From NCBI GenBank assembly GCA_024762895.1, contig JANTGN010000012.1, positions 1 to 24,469 on the forward strand: a DNA stretch of 24,469 nucleotides. The letters run 5' to 3'. This DNA comes from Thiotrichales bacterium. GTDB taxonomy: Bacteria; Pseudomonadota; Gammaproteobacteria; J044. The notes under the pieces were generated by a model. That model had not been told where the DNA came from. It made no database searches and worked only from the letters and a program-made list of their open reading frames with translations. Both the position numbers and the translations under genes were made by a program. How positions within the stretch are numbered: the stretch's first letter is position 1; the number at the start of each line of letters is the position of its first letter. Positions 15,483 through 22,201 of this stretch are shown here, piece by piece.

Positions 15483-15815
15483 CTAGCTCTTTTTCAGCGT
15501 GCCTTTAGGCAGAACACCAGTAATGGCATGCGTCTGGACCTTCATTTCAACCCCTTCGCTGACTTCTAGTGTCACAGCATCATCACTCTTATCGGTGATC
15601 TTGCCCATAAAACCGCCCTGGGTAACGACTTCATCGCCTTTTTGCAGGGCCTCTAGCAGCTTTTTATGTTCCTTGGCCTTTTTATTCTGGGGACGAATAA
15701 TCATGAAATACATAATGGCAAAAAACAGCACCACCATGATCAGGAAATCCAGACCACCCGCACCCGGTGCCGGTGCAGCGCCTTCAGCCAGGGCATCGCT
15801 AACAAAGAAACTCAT
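15483..15815 (-). CDS. yajC: Sec accessory protein YajC
   Basis: Small single-span protein that associates with SecDF-SecYEG in the inner membrane. The 110 residues include an Ala/Gly/Pro-rich N terminus, a helix at about 24-42 (FLIMVVLFFAIMYFMIIRP) and the family signature RPQNKKAKEHKKLLEAL, then a soluble beta-rich tail with GDEVVTQGGFMGKI. ATG at 15815 has a GGAG 9 nt upstream. It heads the yajC-secD-secF unit; a 97-nt gap with an extended -10 separates it from tgt. Confidence 0.95.
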   Translation of the reverse strand: MSFFVSDALAEGAAPAPGAGGLDFLIMVVLFFAIMYFMIIRPQNKKAKEHKKLLEALQKGDEVVTQGGFMGKITDKSDDAVTLEVSEGVEMKVQTHAITGVLPKGTLKKS

Positions 15816-15859
15816 CTATCAAACTCCAGTGGAAATTTAAGGATTATTTCAGGGCGCGT

Positions 15860-15868
15860 ATTATGACA
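15860..15868 (-). promoter_or_regulatory. Predicted extended -10 promoter for yajC-secDF
   Basis: On the minus strand TGTCATAAT forms an extended -10 element in the 97-nt gap between tgt and yajC. I see no good -35 box. It would give a leader of about 38 nt. The unit may also be read through from queA-tgt. Confidence 0.35.
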
Positions 15869-15912
15869 TAGGTCGACGCGGGTTTTCTCTTATTTACCTT
15901 CAGGGTGCGTAA

Positions 15913-17019
15913 TCACTGCACCCCTCGGGCCTGGTCCTCGTAAAAGGACCGTGCATATTCCTCAAAACGATCATCGTCGATGGCCTCACGGATCTCACGC
16001 ATCAGCCGCTGATAGTAAAATAGGTTATGGATGGTATTCAGCCTCGAGCCGAGTATTTCACCGCATTTATCCAGGTGTCTCAGGTAGCTACGACTGTAAT
16101 TGCGACAGGTATAACAATCACAGGTCTCGTCTACAGGGCGCGTATCATCGGAGAAACGGCTATTTCGAATACGCAGCAGCCCATAACGGGTATACAAAAA
16201 CCCCGTCCGTGCATTGCGTGTGGGAATCACGCAGTCAAACATGTCCACGCCCCGCCTGACCGCTTCAATAATATCTTCGGGCTTACCCACACCCATCAGG
16301 TAACGGGGTCTATCCGTCGGCAACTGGGGGGTGGTCACATCCAGCACGGCATTGCGCTCTTCCAGGGGCTCACCCACAGAAAGCCCTCCAATGGCATAGC
16401 CATCAAAGCCAATGGCCTTCAGGCCTTCGGCAGACTCACTGCGTAGATTCTCATACATGCCGCCCTGGACGATGCCAAAGAGCGCCGATGAATTATCGGC
16501 ATGGGCCTGTTTGCTGCGCTCGGCCCAGCGCAGAGAAAGCGCCATGGACTCGCTGGCCTGCTCTTCGGTTGCCGGATAGGGGGTACATTCGTCGAAGATC
16601 ATGACGATATCCGATCCCAGCTTTCTCTGGACTTCCATGGAGATCTCTGGGGTAAGATGAACCTCACTACCATCTATGGGTGACTTAAAACGAACCCCTT
16701 CCTCGGTGATCTTGCGCATCTTGGCCAGGCTAAAGACCTGAAACCCACCCGAATCGGTCAGGATGGGCCCCTCCCAGTGCATGAAGTCGTGCAGATCACC
16801 GTGTTGCTCAATGATTTCGGTACCTGGCCGCAGCATCAGGTGGAAGGTATTGCCCAGGATGATCTGGGCCCCTATATCGCGAAGCTCCTCTGGGGTCATG
16901 GCCTTGACCGTGCCATAGGTACCGACGGGCATGAATGCCGGGGTCTCTACCTCTCCACGTTCAAATCGTAATCGACCACGACGTGCGCCCCGATCATTCT
17001 TTATGAGTTTAAATTCCAT
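15913..17019 (-). CDS. tgt: Queuine/preQ1 tRNA-ribosyltransferase (Tgt)
   Basis: Exchanges G34 for preQ1 in tRNAs with GUN anticodons (Asp, Asn, His, Tyr), a step of queuosine synthesis. The 368-residue TIM barrel shows FMPVGTYGTVKAMTPEEL, NTFHLMLRPG, ILTDSGGFQVFSLAKMRKI, FDECTPYPAT and the nucleophile region VDMFDCVIPTRNARTGFLYT. The Zn site is CDCYTC followed by the family histidine in NLFYYQRLMREIR and its preceding segment. The start ATG at 17019 overlaps the queA stop by 1 nt (TGATG), implying coupled translation of two consecutive pathway enzymes. Confidence 0.97.
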   Translation of the reverse strand: MEFKLIKNDRGARRGRLRFERGEVETPAFMPVGTYGTVKAMTPEELRDIGAQIILGNTFHLMLRPGTEIIEQHGDLHDFMHWEGPILTDSGGFQVFSLAKMRKITEEGVRFKSPIDGSEVHLTPEISMEVQRKLGSDIVMIFDECTPYPATEEQASESMALSLRWAERSKQAHADNSSALFGIVQGGMYENLRSESAEGLKAIGFDGYAIGGLSVGEPLEERNAVLDVTTPQLPTDRPRYLMGVGKPEDIIEAVRRGVDMFDCVIPTRNARTGFLYTRYGLLRIRNSRFSDDTRPVDETCDCYTCRNYSRSYLRHLDKCGEILGSRLNTIHNLFYYQRLMREIREAIDDDRFEEYARSFYEDQARGVQ

Positions 17020-18041
17020 CAGGCTCGCTCTATCAACATCGCATCACCATAACTAAAAAAACGGTATTTCTGCTCCACCGCATGCCGGTAGGCCTTCATG
17101 ACGGCCTCATAACCACCAAAGGCCGACACCAACATGAGTAACGTAGATTCCGACAGGTGAAAATTAGTAATGAGTACATCTACCACCCGAAACTCAAACC
17201 CCGGAGTAATGAACAGACGTGTATCGCCCTGATAGGGCCGTAATTCACCCTCCCGGGCCGCGGTCTCAAGACTACGCACCGAGGTGGTTCCCACGGCCAC
17301 CACCCGGCCACCTCGTTCATGACAGGCCCTGACCTGATCGCAGACCTCCTGAGATACCTCGACATATTCGGCATGCATGACATGCTCATCGATATTCTCT
17401 ACCCGCACGGGCTGGAAGGTACCGGCCCCCACATGGAGTGTGACATGGGCCTGCTCTATGCCCCTGGCACTGAGTGCCTCAAGGGTCGCTTCATCAAAAT
17501 GCAAACCTGCCGTAGGGGCGGCTACGGCACCTCGCTTGCTGGCAAAAACCGTCTGATAGCGTTCCCGGTCGGCAGGCTGGTCCTCTCGGTCGATATAGGG
17601 CGGCAGGGGCATATGCCCATGTGCCTCGAGTACCGACCAGATACTCGTCTCCTCGGTCAGCCGCAGATGAAACAGACTGCCTTTGCGTTCGAGCATCTCA
17701 AACTCGGCGCCCCCTTCAATGCGTATCCGGGTACCGGGTTTTGGAGACTTGCTGGATCGAATATGGGCCAGGAGGCTGGTTTCATCGAGAATTCGCTCGA
17801 TCAGTATCTCGACTCTGCCACCGGTAGCCTTCTGACCAAACAATCTGGCGGGGATCACTCGGGTATTATTCACCACCAGGAGATCACCGGGCTGCAACAG
17901 ATCGACCACCTCACGAAACTGCCTGTCGTGTAGCCCACCATCGGCCGACAAATGAAGTAGCCGACTGTCCGCACGCCCTTCCAGGGGGCTTTGTGCAATC
18001 AACTCTGCAGGCAGGTCAAAATGGAAATCACTCAGTTGCAT
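17019..18041 (-). CDS. queA: S-adenosylmethionine:tRNA ribosyltransferase-isomerase
   Basis: Converts preQ1 in tRNA to epoxyqueuosine using the ribosyl group of SAM. The 340-residue protein shows VNNTRVIPARLFGQK, GHMPLPPYIDR, GAVAAPTAGLHFD, VTLHVGAGTFQPVRVENI and YRFFSYGDAMLI, all diagnostic of QueA. The start MQLSDFHFDLPAEL at 18041 aligns with E. coli MRVTDFSFELPESL, so it is well placed. However, no Shine-Dalgarno precedes it, and an extended -10 (18050-18058) predicts transcription starting about 2 nt upstream of the ATG. It is upstream of and coupled to tgt. Confidence 0.96.
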   Translation of the reverse strand: MQLSDFHFDLPAELIAQSPLEGRADSRLLHLSADGGLHDRQFREVVDLLQPGDLLVVNNTRVIPARLFGQKATGGRVEILIERILDETSLLAHIRSSKSPKPGTRIRIEGGAEFEMLERKGSLFHLRLTEETSIWSVLEAHGHMPLPPYIDREDQPADRERYQTVFASKRGAVAAPTAGLHFDEATLEALSARGIEQAHVTLHVGAGTFQPVRVENIDEHVMHAEYVEVSQEVCDQVRACHERGGRVVAVGTTSVRSLETAAREGELRPYQGDTRLFITPGFEFRVVDVLITNFHLSESTLLMLVSAFGGYEAVMKAYRHAVEQKYRFFSYGDAMLIERA

Positions 18042-18049
18042 GGCGCGCG

Positions 18050-18058
18050 ATACTAGCA
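18050..18058 (-). promoter_or_regulatory. Predicted extended -10 promoter for queA-tgt
   Basis: On the minus strand TGCTAGTAT is an extended -10 element. The expected start site, about 7 nt downstream (near 18043), nearly abuts the queA ATG at 18041, so the mRNA may be leaderless. The -35 match is poor. Confidence 0.4.
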
Positions 18059-18088
18059 GGAAGCGGATGCTCAGGCGAGAATCATGGC

Positions 18089-18117
18089 TTTCCAGCTGGG
18101 AGTTATTTCTTTAGAAT
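18089..18117 (+). promoter_or_regulatory. Predicted promoter for tRNA-Leu
   Basis: TTTCCA (18089-18094) and TAGAAT (18112-18117) are 17 nt apart. Transcription would start near 18124, about 8 nt before the mature tRNA 5' end. It lies back to back with the predicted queA promoter. Confidence 0.45.
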
Positions 18118-18131
18118 AGCCAGCCTCTCCT

Positions 18132-18218
18132 GCCGGAGTGGCGAAATTGGTAGACGCACGGGATTCAAAATCCCGCGATGGCAACATCGTGTCGGTTCGA
18201 GTCCGACCTCCGGCACCA
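18132..18218 (+). tRNA. tRNA-Leu(CAA)
   Basis: Class II tRNA of 87 nt including the encoded CCA. The acceptor stem GCCGGAG pairs with CTCCGGC and is followed by A73 and CCA. The anticodon stem CGGGA/TCCCG closes the loop TTCAAAA, giving anticodon CAA at 18166-18168, which reads UUG. A long variable arm (CGATG-GCAA-CATCG) and a T arm with GGTTCGAGTCC are present. The D loop has the GG of AAATTGGTAGAC. The same tRNA follows queA in Pseudomonas. Downstream, 18223-18243 holds a TGGTTC/GAACCA hairpin without a U tract, perhaps a 3' processing or weak termination signal. Confidence 0.97.
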
Positions 18219-18327
18219 ACTCTGGTTCTCAGCGCCCGAACCACGATCCTAAAGACCTTATCCTGCTGTGATTTTCGACATGGGGCGCCAATCACTTATC
18301 CGGGAACGCCATACCCTGAACCTTGTC

Positions 18328-18355
18328 TTGATGCCTTGTACTAAGGCCGTAAGAT
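18328..18355 (+). promoter_or_regulatory. Predicted promoter for the 18393-18710 ORF
   Basis: TTGATG (18328-18333) and TAAGAT (18350-18355) are 16 nt apart. Transcription would begin near 18362, before the ATG at 18393 but after the alternative ATG at 18354, which lies inside the -10 box. The rest of 18219-18327 shows only short stems. Confidence 0.4.
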
Positions 18356-18392
18356 GCATCAACACCCTAGCAGGGAAAGGACGAGGTACCCG

Positions 18393-18710
18393 ATGACACA
18401 CGAGGACATACTACAGAAACTGAGTGATTCGCTCCCAGGTTTTGAGGCCAGCAATCAGGCAAATAGGATCAAGGTCTTTGAGGTTGCCCAGGCCCATATC
18501 CAGCATCTCATTGAAGACCAGCTCTTGAATGAGGATCAGGCCTTTTTTCTGATCTCGGTCTTATTCAATCACAATACGGATTTTAAAAAATCGGCCCTGA
18601 TGATGGCGGTCTGTCTGGACCAGATTGAGAAGGACCACCTGCATCCCGTCGGACTACGATTCGCCAATGACATTCGAGGCGACCTGGGCCTGGAACTGGT
18701 CGCGATATAA
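18393..18710 (+). CDS. Hypothetical soluble protein of unknown function
   Basis: I do not recognise this 105-residue protein, which starts MTHEDILQKLSDSLPGFEAS. It is mostly helical and acidic, with no signal peptide, membrane span, Cys pair or motif that I can name. The segments VFEVAQAHIQHLIEDQLLNE and AFFLISVLFNHNTDFKKSAL look amphipathic, suggesting a small helical bundle or a dimerising adaptor (inference). I prefer the ATG at 18393 over 18354: GAGG lies 8 nt upstream and a predicted promoter would exclude the longer form. It is convergent with rmuC, 61 nt away, and follows the tRNA by 174 nt. Base composition is like the neighbours, which argues for a real gene. Confidence 0.65.
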   Translation: MTHEDILQKLSDSLPGFEASNQANRIKVFEVAQAHIQHLIEDQLLNEDQAFFLISVLFNHNTDFKKSALMMAVCLDQIEKDHLHPVGLRFANDIRGDLGLELVAI

Positions 18711-18742
18711 AGCAGGGTACGCCTGGCTGACAACAGCCGTAA

Positions 18743-18778
18743 GGGTGATTGAGACCCAATAACTGGGCCAATCAACCC
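18743..18778. other. Dyad at the convergent rmuC/ORF junction, possible terminator
   Basis: GGGTGATTG (18743-18751) pairs with CAATCAACCC (18769-18778) with a one-base bulge, and CCCA/TGGG forms an inner stem. It spans the rmuC stop codon between two convergent genes. The position suits a bidirectional transcript end, but no T tract follows on either strand. Confidence 0.3.
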
Positions 18779-20295
18779 TTGTCCTGGTCCTCAAGCATGG
18801 CATCGTCCACCAGGGTCTGGGGCAGGGTCTTTTTGACCTTAACCCCCAGATCCACAAAATTTTCGGCCTGCTTGATCAGATTACCCCTGCCCTCGACCAG
18901 CTTATTTCGGGCCTGCTGATAGGTATTCTGGACCGTACCCAGTTGCTGGCCAATCTTTTCATAATCTTCCAGAAAGCCTCGAAGTTTGTCGTACACAGCG
19001 CCTGCACGTTCAGCGATTCGACGTGCGTTCTCATTCTGGCGTTCAAAACGCCAGATATTTTCGATGGTTCTTAGGGTGGCCAGCAATGTGGTCGGCGTGA
19101 CCACTACGATCTTGCGTTCAAAGGCCTTGGAAAATAGCTCTGGGTCAGACTTAAAGGCCGCCACAAAGGCCGGCTCAATAGGCATGAACATAAGGACAAA
19201 ATCCAGTGAATTCACCCCCTTCAGGTCTTCATAGTTCTTCTGACTCAGCCCGTCGATATGGGTCCTGACCGCCAGCACCAGGGCCTGCAAGGCCTCCTGT
19301 TGTGCCGACTCGGAGTCTGCTCGAACATAATCGTCATAAGCGACGAGAGAGACCTTGGAATCCACGATGACGTCCTTGCTCTCGGGCAGATGGATGATGA
19401 CATCCGGGCGCAACAGTCTGCCTTCACTGTCGCGAAAGCTGCCCTGGACTTCATATTCCCTGCCCTTGCGCAGCCCGGATTGTTCCAGCACCCGCTCCAG
19501 GACCAGCTCGCCCCAGTTACCCTGGGTCTTTTTATCGCCCTTGAGGGCCCGTGTCAGGTTGCGAGCCTCCTCATTCATCTGCTGATTCAGGTCCTGCAAT
19601 TGTTTTAACTGCTCCTTGAGTGAAGAACGCTCCCGGGTATCCTGGGTATAGATCTCATCGACACGACTACGAAAATCGGTGAGCTGCTGTCTGACCGGTT
19701 TCAGGACTTCATCAATACTGCGCCGGTTTTGTTCTTCAAATCGACGCCCCTTTTCTTCCAGGATTCTATTGGCCAGGTTTTCAAACTCGGTCGTCATCCG
19801 TTTACGCGCGTTTTCCAGTTCCCGTAACTTGTCTTCATTATGGCGCTGCTGCTCTTCAAGCCGGGTATTAAGTTTTGCAAGCGCGGATTTATCACTTATG
19901 GCCGATTTCTCCAGCGCATGAATCTCCTGCCGCAATTCCATCTGCACCTGCTCAAGCCTCTGTTCCGATTTTTCTGTGGCGGCCAGTTTTTCTTCCAGCC
20001 TGGCCTTCTCGGTCTCATTATTGGCGAGTGCCCGCGCCCTGTGTTCAGACTCAGCGATGAGTTCGTCGATACGCTGCTCAGATTCATGTAAAGACGCCTT
20101 GAACTGATGCAGTTCGGTACCCAGTTGCTCCTGTTCCAGTTGATGACTCTTTTCCAGTTGCGCCTGCCTTGACCGCGCCTGACGGTGCATCAACCAGCCT
20201 GCGATGAACGCACCGATCAGCACGCCGATCACGATCAGTTGCAGTTCAACAGCAAGAATATCCTCTGGTAACAGGTATTCCCGAATACTATTCAA
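18772..20295 (-). CDS. rmuC: RmuC family protein (DNA recombination limiting protein)
   Basis: RmuC homologues limit inversion at short inverted repeats and carry a predicted PD-(D/E)XK nuclease-like fold; the biochemical activity is not well established. The 507-residue protein has an N-terminal membrane helix (about 16-40) and a long coiled coil (about 42-230, rich in E, K, Q and R). The RmuC domain follows at about 250-450, with GNWGELVLERVLEQSGL, RPDVIIHLPESKDVIVDSKV and SLDFVLMFMPIEPAFVAAF. The start is a TTG at 20295 with AGAGGA 9 nt upstream, overlapping the cupin stop. No ATG is available before the membrane helix, so the TTG is needed. It is coupled to the cupin gene. Confidence 0.9.
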   Translation of the reverse strand: MNSIREYLLPEDILAVELQLIVIGVLIGAFIAGWLMHRQARSRQAQLEKSHQLEQEQLGTELHQFKASLHESEQRIDELIAESEHRARALANNETEKARLEEKLAATEKSEQRLEQVQMELRQEIHALEKSAISDKSALAKLNTRLEEQQRHNEDKLRELENARKRMTTEFENLANRILEEKGRRFEEQNRRSIDEVLKPVRQQLTDFRSRVDEIYTQDTRERSSLKEQLKQLQDLNQQMNEEARNLTRALKGDKKTQGNWGELVLERVLEQSGLRKGREYEVQGSFRDSEGRLLRPDVIIHLPESKDVIVDSKVSLVAYDDYVRADSESAQQEALQALVLAVRTHIDGLSQKNYEDLKGVNSLDFVLMFMPIEPAFVAAFKSDPELFSKAFERKIVVVTPTTLLATLRTIENIWRFERQNENARRIAERAGAVYDKLRGFLEDYEKIGQQLGTVQNTYQQARNKLVEGRGNLIKQAENFVDLGVKVKKTLPQTLVDDAMLEDQDKG

Positions 20296-20632
20296 GTCTA
20301 TGGTCCTCTAACGGAGAATAATGCAGGGCAAGCCAGACGGTCTCTTCAGTTTCGTCGGTCCACTCCACACGGTGCCTGACATGGGCCGGGATCAAAAGAT
20401 GATCACCCGTGGTTAGCCTGATGGGCTCAACATGTCCCTCATACAGGAGGCCCGCAGAGCCCTTGAGCAGCATCACCCATTCATCATTCGGTTGATCATA
20501 CCATTCTCCTTTTGGCGTCGCGTGCGCCCTGGAGACAATCCGCTCCAGCCTGAACGCTGAATGCTCGATGAGCGGTTCTATCAACTCCTGGTCTAAGGTA
20601 TCAGGGAGGTTTGAAAACATATTATTTTTCAT
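20288..20632 (-). CDS. Cupin-domain protein
   Basis: The 114-residue protein is a single small cupin. Motif 1 is around GEWYDQPNDEWVMLLKGSAGLLYE (described by its ends) and motif 2 is LTTGDHLLIPAHVRHRVEWT, where the histidines in PAHVRH are candidate metal ligands. Motif 1 lacks the usual HxH, having D-Q-P-N-D-E-W instead, so metal binding is uncertain. Function is unknown; small cupins of this type are often annotated as phosphoribosylaminomannose-like or sugar-binding. The start could be ATG at 20632 or Met5; neither has a strong Shine-Dalgarno. It overlaps rmuC by 8 nt and is divergent from the prenyltransferase gene. Confidence 0.8.
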   Translation of the reverse strand: MKNNMFSNLPDTLDQELIEPLIEHSAFRLERIVSRAHATPKGEWYDQPNDEWVMLLKGSAGLLYEGHVEPIRLTTGDHLLIPAHVRHRVEWTDETEETVWLALHYSPLEDHRLE

Positions 20633-20695
20633 GGGTCTTGTGACAGCTCTTCATGATATCAGTATGATAATCCGATAATAACAAAGAGGTTCGAC

Positions 20696-21655
20696 ATGGT
20701 TGCCAATACCGTTAATCCCCCCCTAGCAGGTGAACCCACCCCCTCTACCGTTAAGGGCGCTGCCCGCTATGTCGCGGCAACACGGCCGCCCTTTCTGATT
20801 GCCAGTGTCCTGCCGGTTCTCATCGGGCTGGCCACCATCGAATACAGCCAGCTACCCATCAATCCCCTGACCGCATTCCTGACCCTGATTGGCGCCATCC
20901 TGGCGCATGCCGGCATCAACGTGCTGAATGACTATTACGATCACCTCAATGGCACCGATGCCACCAATACCGAACGCCTGTTCCCCTTTACGGGCGGCAG
21001 CCGTTTTATTCAGAACGGCGTACTGACGCCTAAACAGACCCTGCACTATGGACTGGCTCTTTTTTCCGGCACGATTGTTATAGGCCTGATCCTGGCGTAT
21101 TTATCCGGTTTCGAACTGATCTTCATCGGCCTGGTCGGGCTTTTGATCGGATGGGCCTATTCCGCCCCGCCCTTAATGCTGAATAGCCGCGGCCTGGGCG
21201 AACTCAGTGTTGCCCTGGGGTTTGGAATTCTGATTCCCCAGGGGGCCGATTTTGTCCAACGTGGTGAACTGAGCCTGCTCCCCCTCTACGCGGGTTTCCC
21301 CTATGCCCTGCTGGTAACCAATCTGCTATATATCAATCAGTTTCCTGACCTGAAGGCAGATACCCTGGCTGGGAAGCATCACTGGGTAGTGCGTCTGGGC
21401 ACTAATCGAGCACGTTGGGTCTACTTAGTCATCGCCCTGTTGGCCTATGGTTTTCTGCTGGCATTTACACTGAAAGGTCTCCTGCCAGAAACCGCCCTGC
21501 TAGGCCTGATCGCCGCCCCTATTAGCTTAGCCGCCGGTATGCTCCTGATCTGGAATGCCGATCAGCCACAGCGGCTCAAGACGGCCATCAAACTCACGAT
21601 CCTGAGCATCGTGGTGGAAGGATTAGCCATCAGTGCCGCCCTGTTACTGGCCTGA
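20696..21655 (+). CDS. UbiA-family prenyltransferase, MenA-like
   Basis: Integral membrane enzyme that would transfer a polyprenyl chain to an aromatic acceptor. The 319-residue protein has about nine predicted helices. The first Asp-rich motif is INVLNDYYDHLNGTD (Asn78, Asp79, Asp82) and the second is NQFPDLKADTLAGKHHWVVRLG (Asp218, Asp222), described by its residues. Both resemble MenA (1,4-dihydroxy-2-naphthoate polyprenyltransferase) more than UbiA. ERLFPFTGGSRFIQNGVLT corresponds to the MenA post-motif loop. The ATG at 20696 follows AGAGG. No other men gene is near, so a menaquinone role cannot be confirmed. The 63-nt divergent gap from the cupin gene is AT-rich and must hold both promoters, which I did not resolve. 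Confidence 0.85.
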   Translation: MVANTVNPPLAGEPTPSTVKGAARYVAATRPPFLIASVLPVLIGLATIEYSQLPINPLTAFLTLIGAILAHAGINVLNDYYDHLNGTDATNTERLFPFTGGSRFIQNGVLTPKQTLHYGLALFSGTIVIGLILAYLSGFELIFIGLVGLLIGWAYSAPPLMLNSRGLGELSVALGFGILIPQGADFVQRGELSLLPLYAGFPYALLVTNLLYINQFPDLKADTLAGKHHWVVRLGTNRARWVYLVIALLAYGFLLAFTLKGLLPETALLGLIAAPISLAAGMLLIWNADQPQRLKTAIKLTILSIVVEGLAISAALLLA

Positions 21656-21662
21656 CCTACGA

Positions 21663-22100
21663 TTAAGAAGTGCCCCCTTCGATATACTTCATCAGGTCAC
21701 TCAACCCGTAGATTCTACCTCCCGAGGCCCAGCTACCATCGGGCATGTCATGGAATAAAATCCAGATACGGCTGGCATTCATGGCATTGTCTGCTGTTCC
21801 CTCGGCCTGCAGGATTTTCCGTGTCATATCCCTTGCGATCAGCTCCCTGGTTTCCTGTGACATCATGCCTTCCAGCAGCGTAACCTCGACACGGTAATGT
21901 GGTTTGTTTTTTTTCTGACCGGCGACATACACCTTTTCGGGCGCATGTTCATGAATATAGATCCAGTTGATGGATTGTGCCCGCGGGTTATCAATGGCAT
22001 GTTCGCAAAGCATCAGGGACTGCAGTAGCCCCTGGGCCAGTTCATCCTGATGCTCCTGATCGAGGACGCCTAAGGGTATGTGCAGATCGATCAACGGCAT
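21663..22100 (-). CDS. Two-module tautomerase-superfamily protein
   Basis: Member of the 4-oxalocrotonate tautomerase superfamily, whose catalytic base is an N-terminal proline. The 145-residue protein begins MPLIDLHIP, so Pro1 is exposed after Met removal. It appears to hold two beta-alpha-beta modules: residues 1-65, then about 70-135 with KPHYRVEVTLLEGMMSQETR and the late motif PDGSWASGGRI. That motif resembles the PxxxWGxGG block of cis-CaaD and malonate semialdehyde decarboxylase-type members. The substrate is unknown; nothing nearby suggests aromatic or haloalkene catabolism. It is convergent with the prenyltransferase gene, 7 nt apart, with a predicted promoter at 22136-22165. Confidence 0.75.
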   Translation of the reverse strand: MPLIDLHIPLGVLDQEHQDELAQGLLQSLMLCEHAIDNPRAQSINWIYIHEHAPEKVYVAGQKKNKPHYRVEVTLLEGMMSQETRELIARDMTRKILQAEGTADNAMNASRIWILFHDMPDGSWASGGRIYGLSDLMKYIEGGTS

Positions 22101-22135
22101 ACCAGGCCCAATCTGATAGATCCAAGACTTGAACC

Positions 22136-22165
22136 ACTATAACCGGCCAACTCTTTTTGCCTCAA
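22136..22165 (-). promoter_or_regulatory. Predicted promoter for the tautomerase gene
   Basis: On the minus strand TTGAGG (22160-22165) and TATAGT (22136-22141) are 18 nt apart in the 101-nt gap after malQ. The leader would be about 28 nt. Confidence 0.4.
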
Positions 22166-22201
22166 GCCCAGAGGATCAGAACCACAGGAGATACATTTTG
22201 T

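Noticed and set aside
18223..18243. Rho-independent terminator after tRNA-Leu
   Set aside because: The TGGTTC/GAACCA hairpin has no following T tract; it is mentioned only as a possible processing signal.
18354..18392. Alternative ATG at 18354 for the ORF after tRNA-Leu
   Set aside because: It lies in the predicted -10 box and lacks a Shine-Dalgarno, while 18393 has GAGG at good spacing.
18201..18392. Integration site (att) at the tRNA 3' end
   Set aside because: I found no direct repeat of the tRNA 3' end, no integrase and no foreign composition nearby.
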